NCBI GenBank assembly: GCA_947629585.1
Contig: CANREH010000016.1
Coordinates: forward strand, 1-39,799
Source of the DNA: an uncultured Lachnospiraceae bacterium
Lineage (GTDB): Bacteria; Bacillota; Clostridia; Lachnospirales; Lachnospiraceae
Direction: 5' to 3'
DNA: 39,799 nucleotides
Numbering within the stretch: the first letter of the stretch is position 1; every line of letters starts with the position of its first letter. This document shows, piece by piece, positions 15,244 to 24,232 of the stretch. The translations under genes and the position numbers were made by a program. Below the pieces are notes generated by a model. The model was not told where the DNA came from and searched no databases. It was given only the letters and a program-made list of their open reading frames with translations.

Positions 15244-16152
15244 TTGAAACGAGTTGTTGTTTTAATGTCAACCTATAATGGTGAAAAGTATTTGAAGGAG
15301 CAGATTGAAAGCATTTTAAAACAAAAAGGGGAATTTAAGTTGGATCTTTGGGTCAGAGATGATGGTTCAATAGACGAGACAAAGATGATTTTGGATGAAT
15401 ATGCTCAAAAGGGATGTTTGAAATGGTATGCGGGGAAAAATGTTGGATCTGCACAAAGTTTTATGGAATTAGTAATGAATTGCTCAGGATATGACTATTA
15501 TGCTTTTGCGGATCAAGATGATGTATGGAATCTAAATAAGTTAGCTAAAGGAATTAAAAAAATAGGAAATCGAGAAGATGCTGCATTGTATTTTTCTAAT
15601 GCACGCTTAGTAGATGCTGAATTAAATGATATTGGGAAAAATGTATACACAGAGATTCCTCGAACTGATTTTTGCACATTATCTTGTGCGGGAGGGATTC
15701 TTGGATGTACTATAATTATTAATGAGGGATTAGCAAAACATTTAAGAAATAAAATAATACCAAAAAAAATAGTAATGCATGATTTTTATGTCGCTCTTGT
15801 ATGTAAGGCGCTGGATGGAAAAATACTTTATGAAAACAAGGCAACGTTAAAGTATAGACAGCATGAAACTAATGTTGTAGGCGTTCCTTATGGATTAGTA
15901 CGAACAATAAAATCAAGAATGAGGGAAATTGTAAAAGAGCCTGCAGTGAGCATATCAAGTCAAGCAGAAGAAATAATTTGCATTTATGGAAGTGAGATGT
16001 TGGAAGAAAAACGCAAATGGCTGCAGATAGTTGCAGAATATAAGTTGTGTTTGACTAATAGAATTTATCTTGCGTTGGATCGAAGGGTAAAATACATAAA
16101 TTTTAATATAGGATTAAAAAATAGAATAGCTATATTGCTTGGAAATAGATAA
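15244..16152 (+). CDS. glycosyltransferase family 2 (rhamnosyltransferase-like)
   Basis: A GT-A inverting glycosyltransferase. It has VVVLMSTYNGEKYLKEQIES at the N-terminus, WVRDDGSID, and AFADQDDVW, the metal-binding motif common in RfbN/WbbL-like rhamnosyltransferases. HDFYVALVCKA and RQHETNVVG complete the family pattern. The start is TTG 15244 behind GGGAGG; the ATG at 15239 meets a stop at once. AT-rich, intact, followed by an 80-bp gap before the polymerase gene. Confidence 0.87.
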   Translation: MKRVVVLMSTYNGEKYLKEQIESILKQKGEFKLDLWVRDDGSIDETKMILDEYAQKGCLKWYAGKNVGSAQSFMELVMNCSGYDYYAFADQDDVWNLNKLAKGIKKIGNREDAALYFSNARLVDAELNDIGKNVYTEIPRTDFCTLSCAGGILGCTIIINEGLAKHLRNKIIPKKIVMHDFYVALVCKALDGKILYENKATLKYRQHETNVVGVPYGLVRTIKSRMREIVKEPAVSISSQAEEIICIYGSEMLEEKRKWLQIVAEYKLCLTNRIYLALDRRVKYINFNIGLKNRIAILLGNR

Positions 16153-16232
16153 AGGGATTTACATACAAATGTTTTAAAAAATTGTAATTATATATGCGTA
16201 AAATTAAGATACGGATTTGAGGTTGAAGGTTA

Positions 16233-17513
16233 ATGACTATAAAGATTTCTAAAAACAGTAGGATGATTTCAGGGGCGGCAATACTTTTTGTAGGAATGTT
16301 CAGTGGATATCTTGGGAGTCTTGCCTTATTGAGGTATAGTTTACCTGTATTGATTTTTTGGTGTTGTCTTAGTTTATCTATAAGAAATAATTTGAAGAAA
16401 ATTTTGAAGAGTTCATGCTTTCTTGTACTTTTGTTTTCGATAATTACGATAATCAATGTAATTATGTTTGGAGATAACGGATTTTTGGGAAGTAATCTTC
16501 GTGCAATTTTGTATGGCTTTATTGCGTTACTGTTGATTCAGTTACTGTCATCGTCAGAGTTATATAATATATTTTCTGTATTAGAAAAAGGTTTAACTTT
16601 GATTAATTTTTTTGGCGTTTTTAATCTTATAGTGACAACAATACAAATTTTCTTTATACATGGTTTTTTGATTAGGAGTGAATGGATGGAAAGCAACCCG
16701 TTTTATGAAGATTTATGTTGTGGTTTGTTTGGAAATAATTCAACACATGAAATGACATATTTCTTTTGCTTTTGGATGCTTCTTAATATATATGAAGCAT
16801 TTTGTGTATCAAAGCCAAGACGTAAATGGAAACTTTGCGTTTTTATTGTTAGTATGACTATTTGGATGTGGGCGCTTTCTGCATACAATGATAATGTGGC
16901 TTTTTTAGGAATATATGCTATGCTTGTTGTTATATATATTATGTATTATACTAATATCAAGTATGGTGTTTTTGTTGAAATATTAGCAAAGTATACAAAA
17001 TATATAGTTATGATTTGTATGGGTGCTGTAATATTGTTATCCATACCAGTGAGTCAGGATTATATCATAAATGTTTTTTTTGATAAAATAGGTCGAATAA
17101 CTCAGTTTAAAATTTCAGATGTGAATGGTAGTAATGAACGTTTGGCAATTGTAGCATATGCATTACAAAATGGATATGGAATGACTGGTATTGGTCTGGG
17201 AACACATGGTTGGCTTGGTTCGGTTGAGGAGAATTATTTAGGGTTTGCTCATTTTGGATTGAATTCTATCTCATCTTTTATTATGTTAGGAGGAATACCT
17301 TTTTATTCTATCTGGGTTTTGATATATAGCTGGTTATTATGGAAATTAAATTTAGATGAAAGAGGGAAAATATGGTTTGTGGCTATTATTCTTATAGTTA
17401 TTGTTTCATCTATATATACAGTAATTTTTACAAGTTATGTTTCTGCTATTTGGTTAGCCTTGTCGATTGTAGTATTCGCAATGACAAAGGTTGCAATAAA
17501 GGGCAATATGTAG
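16233..17513 (+). CDS. O-antigen/capsule polymerase-like membrane protein (Wzy-like)
   Basis: A polytopic membrane protein with about eleven hydrophobic segments and a larger extracytoplasmic loop before the last ones. In the loop GMTGIGLGTHGWLG and the NERLAIVAYAL context resemble Wzy/WaaL ligase-polymerase proteins. It likely joins repeat units on the outer face of the membrane. Wzy proteins share little sequence, so the call rests on topology, size (426 aa) and position among glycosyltransferase and flippase genes. The sequence is strongly AT-rich. Confidence 0.75.
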   Translation: MTIKISKNSRMISGAAILFVGMFSGYLGSLALLRYSLPVLIFWCCLSLSIRNNLKKILKSSCFLVLLFSIITIINVIMFGDNGFLGSNLRAILYGFIALLLIQLLSSSELYNIFSVLEKGLTLINFFGVFNLIVTTIQIFFIHGFLIRSEWMESNPFYEDLCCGLFGNNSTHEMTYFFCFWMLLNIYEAFCVSKPRRKWKLCVFIVSMTIWMWALSAYNDNVAFLGIYAMLVVIYIMYYTNIKYGVFVEILAKYTKYIVMICMGAVILLSIPVSQDYIINVFFDKIGRITQFKISDVNGSNERLAIVAYALQNGYGMTGIGLGTHGWLGSVEENYLGFAHFGLNSISSFIMLGGIPFYSIWVLIYSWLLWKLNLDERGKIWFVAIILIVIVSSIYTVIFTSYVSAIWLALSIVVFAMTKVAIKGNM

Positions 17514-17523
17514 GAGTTGAAAA

Positions 17524-18594
17524 ATGAAAGAAGTTACGGTCAGTGTTATTATTCCTGTATATAATACTATGGTAAATTTGTTTCAACGATGTATAAAAAG
17601 CATAGAAGAACAGCCATATAAATTTGTTGAGGTGCTTGTAATAGATGATGGAAGTAAGGAAGATGTATCTGACTGCTATTTTCAGATATGTCAAAATTAT
17701 AGTAATATAAAATTTATTCGGCAACAAAATTTAGGCGTTTCATGTGCAAGGAATGTAGGAATAAGAGAATCATCGGGTGATTATATTGTTTTTGTGGATT
17801 CTGATGATGTCATTTCTTCATTTTTTATCACAAATGGTATTAAAATAATAGAACGATATAATGAGCCGGATATAATTTTGGGGAAAATTAAATATGTAGA
17901 TTATATATTAGAATCGAGTGGCTATTATATATATAAGAAAGTTTTAGGACATAAGGAACTAAATATAGAAAAGGAAAACATAGATAAATTAAAATTGTTA
18001 ATGTTAGGGGAGCATCAGAAAAATATAGATTTTGAAATTACAGGATCACCATGTGCGAGATTTTATAAGAGAGACATTGCTTTACAAATTAAATTTCCAG
18101 AAAAAATAACACACTGGGAAGATCAAATTTACAATAGATTGTTTTTGAATTTAGCAGAAAGTGCAGTCTTAACGGATGAAGTGTGGTATTTTTACTATCA
18201 AAATGAAGTTTCCGCTATGCATGATATGTTTAATGAGAAATTTATTGCGCGATCAAAGCCATTTTGGAATATATGGAAACAATTAAATGAATTGGAAAAT
18301 CGGACAACAAAAATAGAATATGAAAAAAAAAGCATTGATTACTTTTATGCAGCTATTCATATTAATATATTACACCGTAATTGTAAATGGAAAGAAAAAA
18401 AAGAAATGATAGACGAACTGATAAGAGAACCTATATTTTATGATATTATACATACGTTAACCATATCAGATTTTGGTACATTAAAAGAAAAAGTAAGATT
18501 TCAGTTAATGAAAGAAAAAAGATATTGGATGATTTATTGTTTTGTGAAAATTAAGAGCATATTTAAGGAGAGGAAAGATGAAATCAGAAGGTGA
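17524..18594 (+). CDS. glycosyltransferase family 2
   Basis: A GT-A family 2 transferase with VSVIIPVYNT at the N-terminus, LVIDDGSKEDV, CARNVGIRES and FVDSDDVI (DxD metal site). The C-terminal half, with HWEDQIYNRLF, is typical of capsule and teichoic-acid transferases. The gene starts ten bases after the polymerase gene and overlaps the pyruvyl transferase gene by 17 nt. The sugar is unknown. Confidence 0.88.
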   Translation: MKEVTVSVIIPVYNTMVNLFQRCIKSIEEQPYKFVEVLVIDDGSKEDVSDCYFQICQNYSNIKFIRQQNLGVSCARNVGIRESSGDYIVFVDSDDVISSFFITNGIKIIERYNEPDIILGKIKYVDYILESSGYYIYKKVLGHKELNIEKENIDKLKLLMLGEHQKNIDFEITGSPCARFYKRDIALQIKFPEKITHWEDQIYNRLFLNLAESAVLTDEVWYFYYQNEVSAMHDMFNEKFIARSKPFWNIWKQLNELENRTTKIEYEKKSIDYFYAAIHINILHRNCKWKEKKEMIDELIREPIFYDIIHTLTISDFGTLKEKVRFQLMKEKRYWMIYCFVKIKSIFKERKDEIRR

Positions 18595-19789
18595 ACTTAT
18601 TAGAATTGCAATCTTGACAGAATATTATAATAGTATTAATTATGGGGGCATTTTACAAGCATATGCTTTAGCCCGTGTTCTTAACGAGAGATATGGTGTG
18701 GCAGAACAGATATGTTATGTTAAAACTTCATTATTAACTAAGAATTCAAAAAAAAATATGGATGATTTATCGGAGAATAATTATATTGTTAGAGTTTGTA
18801 CTGTTGTTAGAAAAATAATGCGTTATGTATTGCGAAAATTTTGTTGCAGGACAGTTGCACAGCATGAACTTGAAAAAATTGCTTTAAGGAACAAATTGAT
18901 TTATCAATTTGCTGGGAAAATACCACATAGTCTTCAAATATATAACGATAAAAATATAAAAAATTGTGCGAAAAAGTATGATGTTTTTGTTGTTGGCAGT
19001 GATCAAGTTTGGAGAAATATAGAAGATAAAGCATATTGGTTAGAATTTGTACCATATCATAAAATTAAAATTTCATATGCTGCAAGCATTGCCAAAGATT
19101 CTTTAAGCAAGAAGGAGAAACAAATATATAGAGAGGCCTTACAAACTTTTGATTCTGTTTCTGTTCGTGAAAAAACGGCAGTTGTTTTATTAAAGAATTG
19201 CTGTCATATAGAGCCGCATCTAGTGCTGGATCCAACATTGCTGCTCAGCAGAGAAGAGTGGAATGAGATATGTTCTCCACGAAGAATAAAAGAAGAATAC
19301 ATATTTTGTTATTTTCTGGGAATGAGTAAAAAGCATAGGCTGATTGCTTCAAAATATGCAAGGAGTAAAAAATTAAAACTTGTTACAATTCCATATGTTA
19401 GGGGAAATTTTGAAGTGTGTGATTTATTTATTGGAAAATGTGGAGAAAGGTTACTTGATGTATCGCCAAACGACTTTATTTCGTTGATTAAGTATGCAAG
19501 CTATGTTATAACAGATAGCTTTCATGGTGCAGTGTTTTCTCTTATTTATCAAAAGAATTTTTTTGTTTTTGAACGTCCGGAAAAGGTTCCGATGGGGTCT
19601 AGAATTAGTAATCTTATGAATTTATTTGGAACAGAAGATAGATATTGTGAGACAACAGAGAAACAGAGTGTTAAATATATGAATTCTTGTCCGTCAATTT
19701 GTTATAACGAAAACAAATTGTTTGATGACATGAAACAATTCTCGTTTACATTTTTGAATGAGAACATTAAATTTGCTCGAAAGGCATGA
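18578..19789 (+). CDS. polysaccharide pyruvyl transferase family protein
   Basis: PS_pyruv_trans domain protein, predicted to add a pyruvate ketal from phosphoenolpyruvate to a sugar of the repeat unit, making it acidic. Signatures: NSINYGGILQAYALARVL near the N-terminus, FVVGSDQVWR, and YVITDSFHGAVFSLI near the C-terminus. The length of about 403 aa is typical. It overlaps the preceding glycosyltransferase gene by 17 nt. Such enzymes are often accompanied by an FrhB-like iron-sulfur protein, and one is encoded at 23015 in this locus. Confidence 0.87.
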   Translation: MKSEGELIRIAILTEYYNSINYGGILQAYALARVLNERYGVAEQICYVKTSLLTKNSKKNMDDLSENNYIVRVCTVVRKIMRYVLRKFCCRTVAQHELEKIALRNKLIYQFAGKIPHSLQIYNDKNIKNCAKKYDVFVVGSDQVWRNIEDKAYWLEFVPYHKIKISYAASIAKDSLSKKEKQIYREALQTFDSVSVREKTAVVLLKNCCHIEPHLVLDPTLLLSREEWNEICSPRRIKEEYIFCYFLGMSKKHRLIASKYARSKKLKLVTIPYVRGNFEVCDLFIGKCGERLLDVSPNDFISLIKYASYVITDSFHGAVFSLIYQKNFFVFERPEKVPMGSRISNLMNLFGTEDRYCETTEKQSVKYMNSCPSICYNENKLFDDMKQFSFTFLNENIKFARKA

Positions 19790-19840
19790 TACGGGATGAT
19801 AATATATAAATATCCGTTGGATTTTATTTGATTAGGGGTA

Positions 19841-19992
19841 AGAAAATGGAGATAGGAGCTATCTGTGCAATATATAAGCAATAGGAAACCAAATTGATTA
19901 TGATATATTTACAGGGAAGGCATTACAAATAATTAGGAAATCTAGAAAATTTATCGATTAAATATTTGCCAAATGATTACGAGGTGATTTGT
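19841..19992 (+). other. non-coding stretch with possible gene remnant
   Basis: An ATG at 19846 opens only 12 codons. In another frame a run reading GNQIDYDIFTGKALQIIRK looks protein-like before a stop. It could be the decayed end of a lost gene or the degraded N-terminus of the DUF1919 gene that follows. No homologue is recognised. Confidence 0.25.
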
Positions 19993-20682
19993 TTGAAGCA
20001 GCAAACTAATGTGGATGAAAAGGATTATATTTTTTTTAAGATTGTTAGAAAAATATATAGAGTTGTAACTGAAACACCAATGAGGTTAAGATTAAAAAAT
20101 AGAAATTTAACTATTTTGGCACCTACATGTATTGGAGGAGTAATTTATCATCATTTGGGATTGAAATTTATGAGTCCAACCGTAAATTTATGGATGACAG
20201 AAGATGATTTTTTCTTATTTGTGCAAAATTTAGATTATTTTATACAGCAGGAAGTACTTTTTTATCAGCAAGATGAAGAACTGGACTATCCATGGGGAAT
20301 AATTAATGGTGAAAAAAAAGGAGAAAAAATTATTGTACATTTTAATCATCATAAAAAATTTAACGATGCGGTTGCTGATTGGAACAGAAGGAAAAACAGA
20401 ATAAATTTAAATAATATTTTTGTTATTGCTTCAACCATGGGGGGTGAAAATAGTGAAAAAATACGTCGTTGGGAAACATTAATACCAAAAGTTAAAGGAC
20501 TTGTGGTTTTTACTGCAAAAAATTATCCGCAGTATAGCTATTGTTTACAATTATCACAATTTAAAGATAGAGAGTGCTGTCCTTCGTATATGGTTGAAGG
20601 AGTAAGTAGAGTATTAAAGGTTCATGCTTGGGAAAAAGATTTTGATTATGTTAATTTTTTAAATACTGGAAAGGTAAAATAA
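19993..20682 (+). CDS. DUF1919 family protein
   Basis: The protein begins its recognisable region with LTILAPTCIGGVIYHHLGL and continues with SPTVNLWM and FNHHKKFNDAVADWNRRK, the pattern of DUF1919. These uncharacterised proteins are encoded in exopolysaccharide and capsule loci and are thought to be glycosyltransferase-like. TTG 19993, seven bases after GAGGTG, is the best start; the frame also has a TTG at 19966 without a ribosome site. It is the last gene of the AT-rich central part. Confidence 0.75.
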   Translation: MKQQTNVDEKDYIFFKIVRKIYRVVTETPMRLRLKNRNLTILAPTCIGGVIYHHLGLKFMSPTVNLWMTEDDFFLFVQNLDYFIQQEVLFYQQDEELDYPWGIINGEKKGEKIIVHFNHHKKFNDAVADWNRRKNRINLNNIFVIASTMGGENSEKIRRWETLIPKVKGLVVFTAKNYPQYSYCLQLSQFKDRECCPSYMVEGVSRVLKVHAWEKDFDYVNFLNTGKVK

Positions 20683-20711
20683 TTTAATTGCATGAAAGAA
20701 GGAGAGTAAAT

Positions 20712-22235
20712 ATGGCAGACCGTGTGGAGCGGAGCAAAAAGAATATTATCTGGTCATTTGCCGGGAAGATTGTCAATATTCTGCTTCCCTTTGTGACACA
20801 GACATGCCTGATCTACATATTGGGTGTTCAGTATGTGGGACTGAATGGTCTGTTCACGTCTGTCCTGACTATATTGAGCCTGACGGAACTGGGAATTGGC
20901 AGCGCCCTTGTGTTCAGTATGTATCGTCCGATCGCCGAAGGGGATGACGTCAAGGTGTGCGCTCTGCTTGCCTTTTACAGGAAGTGTTACCATATTATTG
21001 GATGCGTTATATTGACGGTGGGGCTTATTCTGCTCCCTTTTATCCGGCATCTGATTTCCGGTGATGTGCCGGATGACGTCAATGTTTATATTCTGTATGC
21101 GATTTATTTGCTCAATACAGTGTTGAGTTATTTTTTATTTGCTTATAAAATGTCGCTTTTGAATGCCTGCCAGATGGTGGATGTGATTAGCAAAGTGGAC
21201 ATTTTGACCAACATCGCAAAATGCGTGCTGCAAGTTGCGGGGCTTCTGCTGATTTCATCTTATTATATGTTTGTATGGGTAATTCCGTTGACAACGGTGA
21301 TGAGAAATATTGGTGTTGAAATATGGACAAGGCGGAAGTATCCTAATTATTACTGCCAGGGAAAACTTCTTTATTCAGAGATATATCAAATTTTTGAAAA
21401 AATAAAAGGTCTTTTTTTTCAGCGTATTGGGGATGTGGTCTTGTTTTCAGTGGATAACATTGTTGTGTCTGCATTTTTAGGATTAACTGTACTTGGACAG
21501 TACAATACCTATCTGTATGTACACACGGCGCTTGTAGGGTTAGTCAGCGTGATTACTATGTCTATTGTTCCGGTAATAGGAAATAGTGTTGCTTTGGAAG
21601 AAAAAGAAAAGAACTATCAAAATTTTCGGCAGTTCAATATTTTATGGCTTTGTATCGTGTCGTGGTGTACGATATGCGAGCTGTGTCTGATTCAGCCTTT
21701 TATTCAGCTATGGGCTGGCAGGAATGTGCTTCTGGGGAATGGGACAGCAGCGCTTTTTGCTCTATATTTCTATGCAAACAAACATGGGGATATGTCATGG
21801 GTTTACAAGTCGGCCAGAGGTATATGGAAAGAGGGAAGATATGTGCCCATTGTCAGTTCGGTTGTGAATTTGAGTATGAACCTTTTGACAGTAAGATGGA
21901 TCGGTCTGGGGGGCATTCTGCTTTCAACGATTCTGAGTTTGTTTTTTATAAATATTCCTTTTGGAGGCAGGGTGCTATTCCATGTATATTTTAATTACAG
22001 GTATGCCTGGAGGGAATATTTATTGACGCATATAAAGCATTTTATCCTTACGGCGGTGATTGGGCTGTCACTGTACTGGATTTGCATGAAAATTCCATTG
22101 GAAGGCATCTGGTGTCTTGCTGTACGAGGCGTTCTCTGCGCAATTGTCCCTATCCCGATTTTATGGTTTGTCTATCACGAAGATGAGCGGATGCAGGGAA
22201 CAGGGAGACTGGTACGGCGTCTGCTGCATAAATGA
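20712..22235 (+). CDS. polysaccharide flippase (Wzx-like, MOP superfamily)
   Basis: A membrane transporter of about 507 aa with roughly twelve to fourteen hydrophobic segments. It probably flips the lipid-linked repeat unit across the membrane. The N-terminus SKKNIIWSFAGKIVNILLPFV is typical of Gram-positive Wzx proteins. GGAGAG before ATG 20712 fixes the start; an earlier frame start at 20688 has no ribosome site. Composition changes sharply here: this gene and those after it are visibly more GC-rich than 12.7-20.7 kb. The boundary may therefore be a recombination junction. Confidence 0.85.
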   Translation: MADRVERSKKNIIWSFAGKIVNILLPFVTQTCLIYILGVQYVGLNGLFTSVLTILSLTELGIGSALVFSMYRPIAEGDDVKVCALLAFYRKCYHIIGCVILTVGLILLPFIRHLISGDVPDDVNVYILYAIYLLNTVLSYFLFAYKMSLLNACQMVDVISKVDILTNIAKCVLQVAGLLLISSYYMFVWVIPLTTVMRNIGVEIWTRRKYPNYYCQGKLLYSEIYQIFEKIKGLFFQRIGDVVLFSVDNIVVSAFLGLTVLGQYNTYLYVHTALVGLVSVITMSIVPVIGNSVALEEKEKNYQNFRQFNILWLCIVSWCTICELCLIQPFIQLWAGRNVLLGNGTAALFALYFYANKHGDMSWVYKSARGIWKEGRYVPIVSSVVNLSMNLLTVRWIGLGGILLSTILSLFFINIPFGGRVLFHVYFNYRYAWREYLLTHIKHFILTAVIGLSLYWICMKIPLEGIWCLAVRGVLCAIVPIPILWFVYHEDERMQGTGRLVRRLLHK

Positions 22236-22289
22236 TAGGCAAGCTAATAGATCCAATAGGAATAAGAGATGGGAAAGGAAGAAAAATAG

Positions 22290-22955
22290 ATGGATTTTAT
22301 AAAAAAAATAATACGTAAAATATGTATAATCCGCCATATCAGTATCCTGAAGTTTCTGCATTATAATTTTTTCTGTAAGAACATCGAAGCAGACAGGGGT
22401 TGTTATATCGTTCCGTATCGGGGAACGTGCATTTCCATTGCATCATCTGCCAGGGTTTTCCTGCATGGGACGATGTTTTTAAATTGCAATAAGCTTCCCG
22501 GTTCCAGAGCGGAATGTCTGATACTGCTGCGGGACGGAGCAAGGCTGACAGTGAATGGTCCGGTCCGGCTCTATTATGGAACGACACTGCAGGTACATAA
22601 AGATGCGGATTTGACTGTAGGAGACTTGGGAATGAACACAGGCAGCGTACTTATATGTGGATATAAGATGACATTAGGGAGTCCGGTCAGTACGGCGAGG
22701 AATGTCTATATTTTTGACAGTGACCACCACCCTGTCTTTAATGCGAAGGGAGAGCGCATTAATGAGGCGAAAGAAGTTACTATTGGCGACAATGTATGGA
22801 TAGGATTGAAAAGTATCATTATGAAAGGAAGCCATATTGAAAGTGGGTCAGTGATCAGCGCGCATTCTCTGGTGACAGGCAATGTGCCAGGACATGTGAT
22901 TGTGGCGTCGCCGCCGTCAAGGGCTGTGATGAAAGATATAAGCTGGCACAGGTAG
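22290..22955 (+). CDS. LbH (hexapeptide-repeat) acyltransferase
   Basis: A left-handed beta-helix acyltransferase of about 221 aa, similar to WcaF/maltose-O-acetyltransferase-like capsule enzymes. The repeat region runs from about residue 60, with SARVFLHGTMFLN, LTVGDLGMNTGS, the active-site-like YIFDSDHHPVF (His) and VTIGDNVWIG. The C-terminus has SHIESGSVISAHSLVTGNVP. It probably O-acylates a sugar. It is a candidate to use the acyl carrier protein encoded downstream, though acetyl-CoA is the usual donor. Confidence 0.85.
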   Translation: MDFIKKIIRKICIIRHISILKFLHYNFFCKNIEADRGCYIVPYRGTCISIASSARVFLHGTMFLNCNKLPGSRAECLILLRDGARLTVNGPVRLYYGTTLQVHKDADLTVGDLGMNTGSVLICGYKMTLGSPVSTARNVYIFDSDHHPVFNAKGERINEAKEVTIGDNVWIGLKSIIMKGSHIESGSVISAHSLVTGNVPGHVIVASPPSRAVMKDISWHR

Positions 22956-23014
22956 CTTATATAGCTGATATTATGAAAACAGCCTGCAAGTAAGGTGTGA
23001 AAGGAAAATGTGAC

Positions 23015-24232
23015 ATGGAAAGTCAAAGAGTAACGGTGGACCGGACAGCGGAGGCAGACTGCAACGGGTGCAGGGTCTGCGCGGATGTTTGCCCGAAGGG
23101 GGCAGTGTCATTTGAGAGGAATCTGCTGACTGGCTGCGACATACCGATAGTGGATGAGGAACGGTGCGTACACTGCGGGCTGTGTGTGAAAAAATGTCCA
23201 CAGGAAAATCCCGTGAGAATGCCGGAAAGGATTGTAGGAAAAGTGTATGCCGCATGGTCAGAGGATGACGGGGTCAGGTATATGAGTACATCGGGAGGGA
23301 TGTTTTATGAGCTGGCGAAAAAGATGCTTGACCGGGGTGGGGCCGTAGCCGCATGCTGTTATACGGAAGACTGCCGGGGCGCCTTCCATACGATTGCGTT
23401 TACGGAAGAAGATATGCTGAAGCAGTGCGGTTCCAAGCATGTGCAGAGCCAGACCCTCCATATATACGGCAAGGTCGGCAAACTGCTGCGGGACGGCAGG
23501 AAAGTGATGTTTGTGGGAACGCCATGCGAGGTGGCGGCGCTTTATCGTTATCTGGGAAAAGACCCGGAAAATCTTGTCACGGTTGATTTCATATGCAACA
23601 GTATTACATCACCGAAGGGGCAGGAAAAATATATTGATTATCTGGAAGAAGAATACGGCTCCAGAGTAATTTCCGCGCATATTAAGGATAAGAGGAACGG
23701 ATGGAATAATTTCGGCAATTCCGTGAAGTTTGAAGACGGAAGGGAATATTATGGGGATCGCAACCACGATGCGCGGACGGTTGGATACCATAGGGGGCAT
23801 CTGTTTATCCGGGAGAGCTGTATGTACTGTCAGTACAAAGAGCTGCCAAGAAATGCGGACATCACGTTTGGGGATTTCTGGGGAATCCGGGAGGATGTCA
23901 GAAATCCGAAGCTGGAGATGGGCACGTCTGTCGTGATTATTAATTCGGAAAAAGGGCAGGAATGCTTCCAGAGCTTAGAAGACAGGATTGGATTTTATGA
24001 AGAGACAATGGAGAATGCAATGCGTGGAAATCCAGCTATATTAAAAAGAGCGGATGAGAACGGAAACCGGAAGAAAGCCCTTGCAGCACTGGATACCATG
24101 AGGTTTGACCGTGTCGTGAAAAAATATATAGACCGGGACAGTCTTATGAGAAAATTGACACGGAAAGGGAGGGCGTTAGCCGGACGGCTTATGGGAAGGA
24201 GAAGAGAAGATGGAATGGAAGGCAGGCAGTAG
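23015..24232 (+). CDS. iron-sulfur FrhB-like protein (coenzyme F420 hydrogenase/dehydrogenase beta subunit family)
   Basis: An N-terminal 2[4Fe-4S] ferredoxin domain (CNGCRVCADVCP, then CVHCGLCVKKCP) is followed by the FrhB/FdhB N- and C-terminal domains. Further cysteine motifs occur, for example SCMYCQYKELPRNADITFGD. Such proteins are common in polysaccharide loci beside pyruvyl transferases, where their redox role is not settled. ATG 23015 lies nine bases after AAAGGA; a GTG at 22997 is a weaker start. The 3' end overlaps the ligase gene by 23 nt. Confidence 0.83.
   Translation: MESQRVTVDRTAEADCNGCRVCADVCPKGAVSFERNLLTGCDIPIVDEERCVHCGLCVKKCPQENPVRMPERIVGKVYAAWSEDDGVRYMSTSGGMFYELAKKMLDRGGAVAACCYTEDCRGAFHTIAFTEEDMLKQCGSKHVQSQTLHIYGKVGKLLRDGRKVMFVGTPCEVAALYRYLGKDPENLVTVDFICNSITSPKGQEKYIDYLEEEYGSRVISAHIKDKRNGWNNFGNSVKFEDGREYYGDRNHDARTVGYHRGHLFIRESCMYCQYKELPRNADITFGDFWGIREDVRNPKLEMGTSVVIINSEKGQECFQSLEDRIGFYEETMENAMRGNPAILKRADENGNRKKALAALDTMRFDRVVKKYIDRDSLMRKLTRKGRALAGRLMGRRREDGMEGRQ

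Noticed and set aside
21906-21914. G6 run in the flippase gene as a sixth contingency tract
   Set aside because: Only six G, a length also seen elsewhere and generally too stable for frequent slippage.
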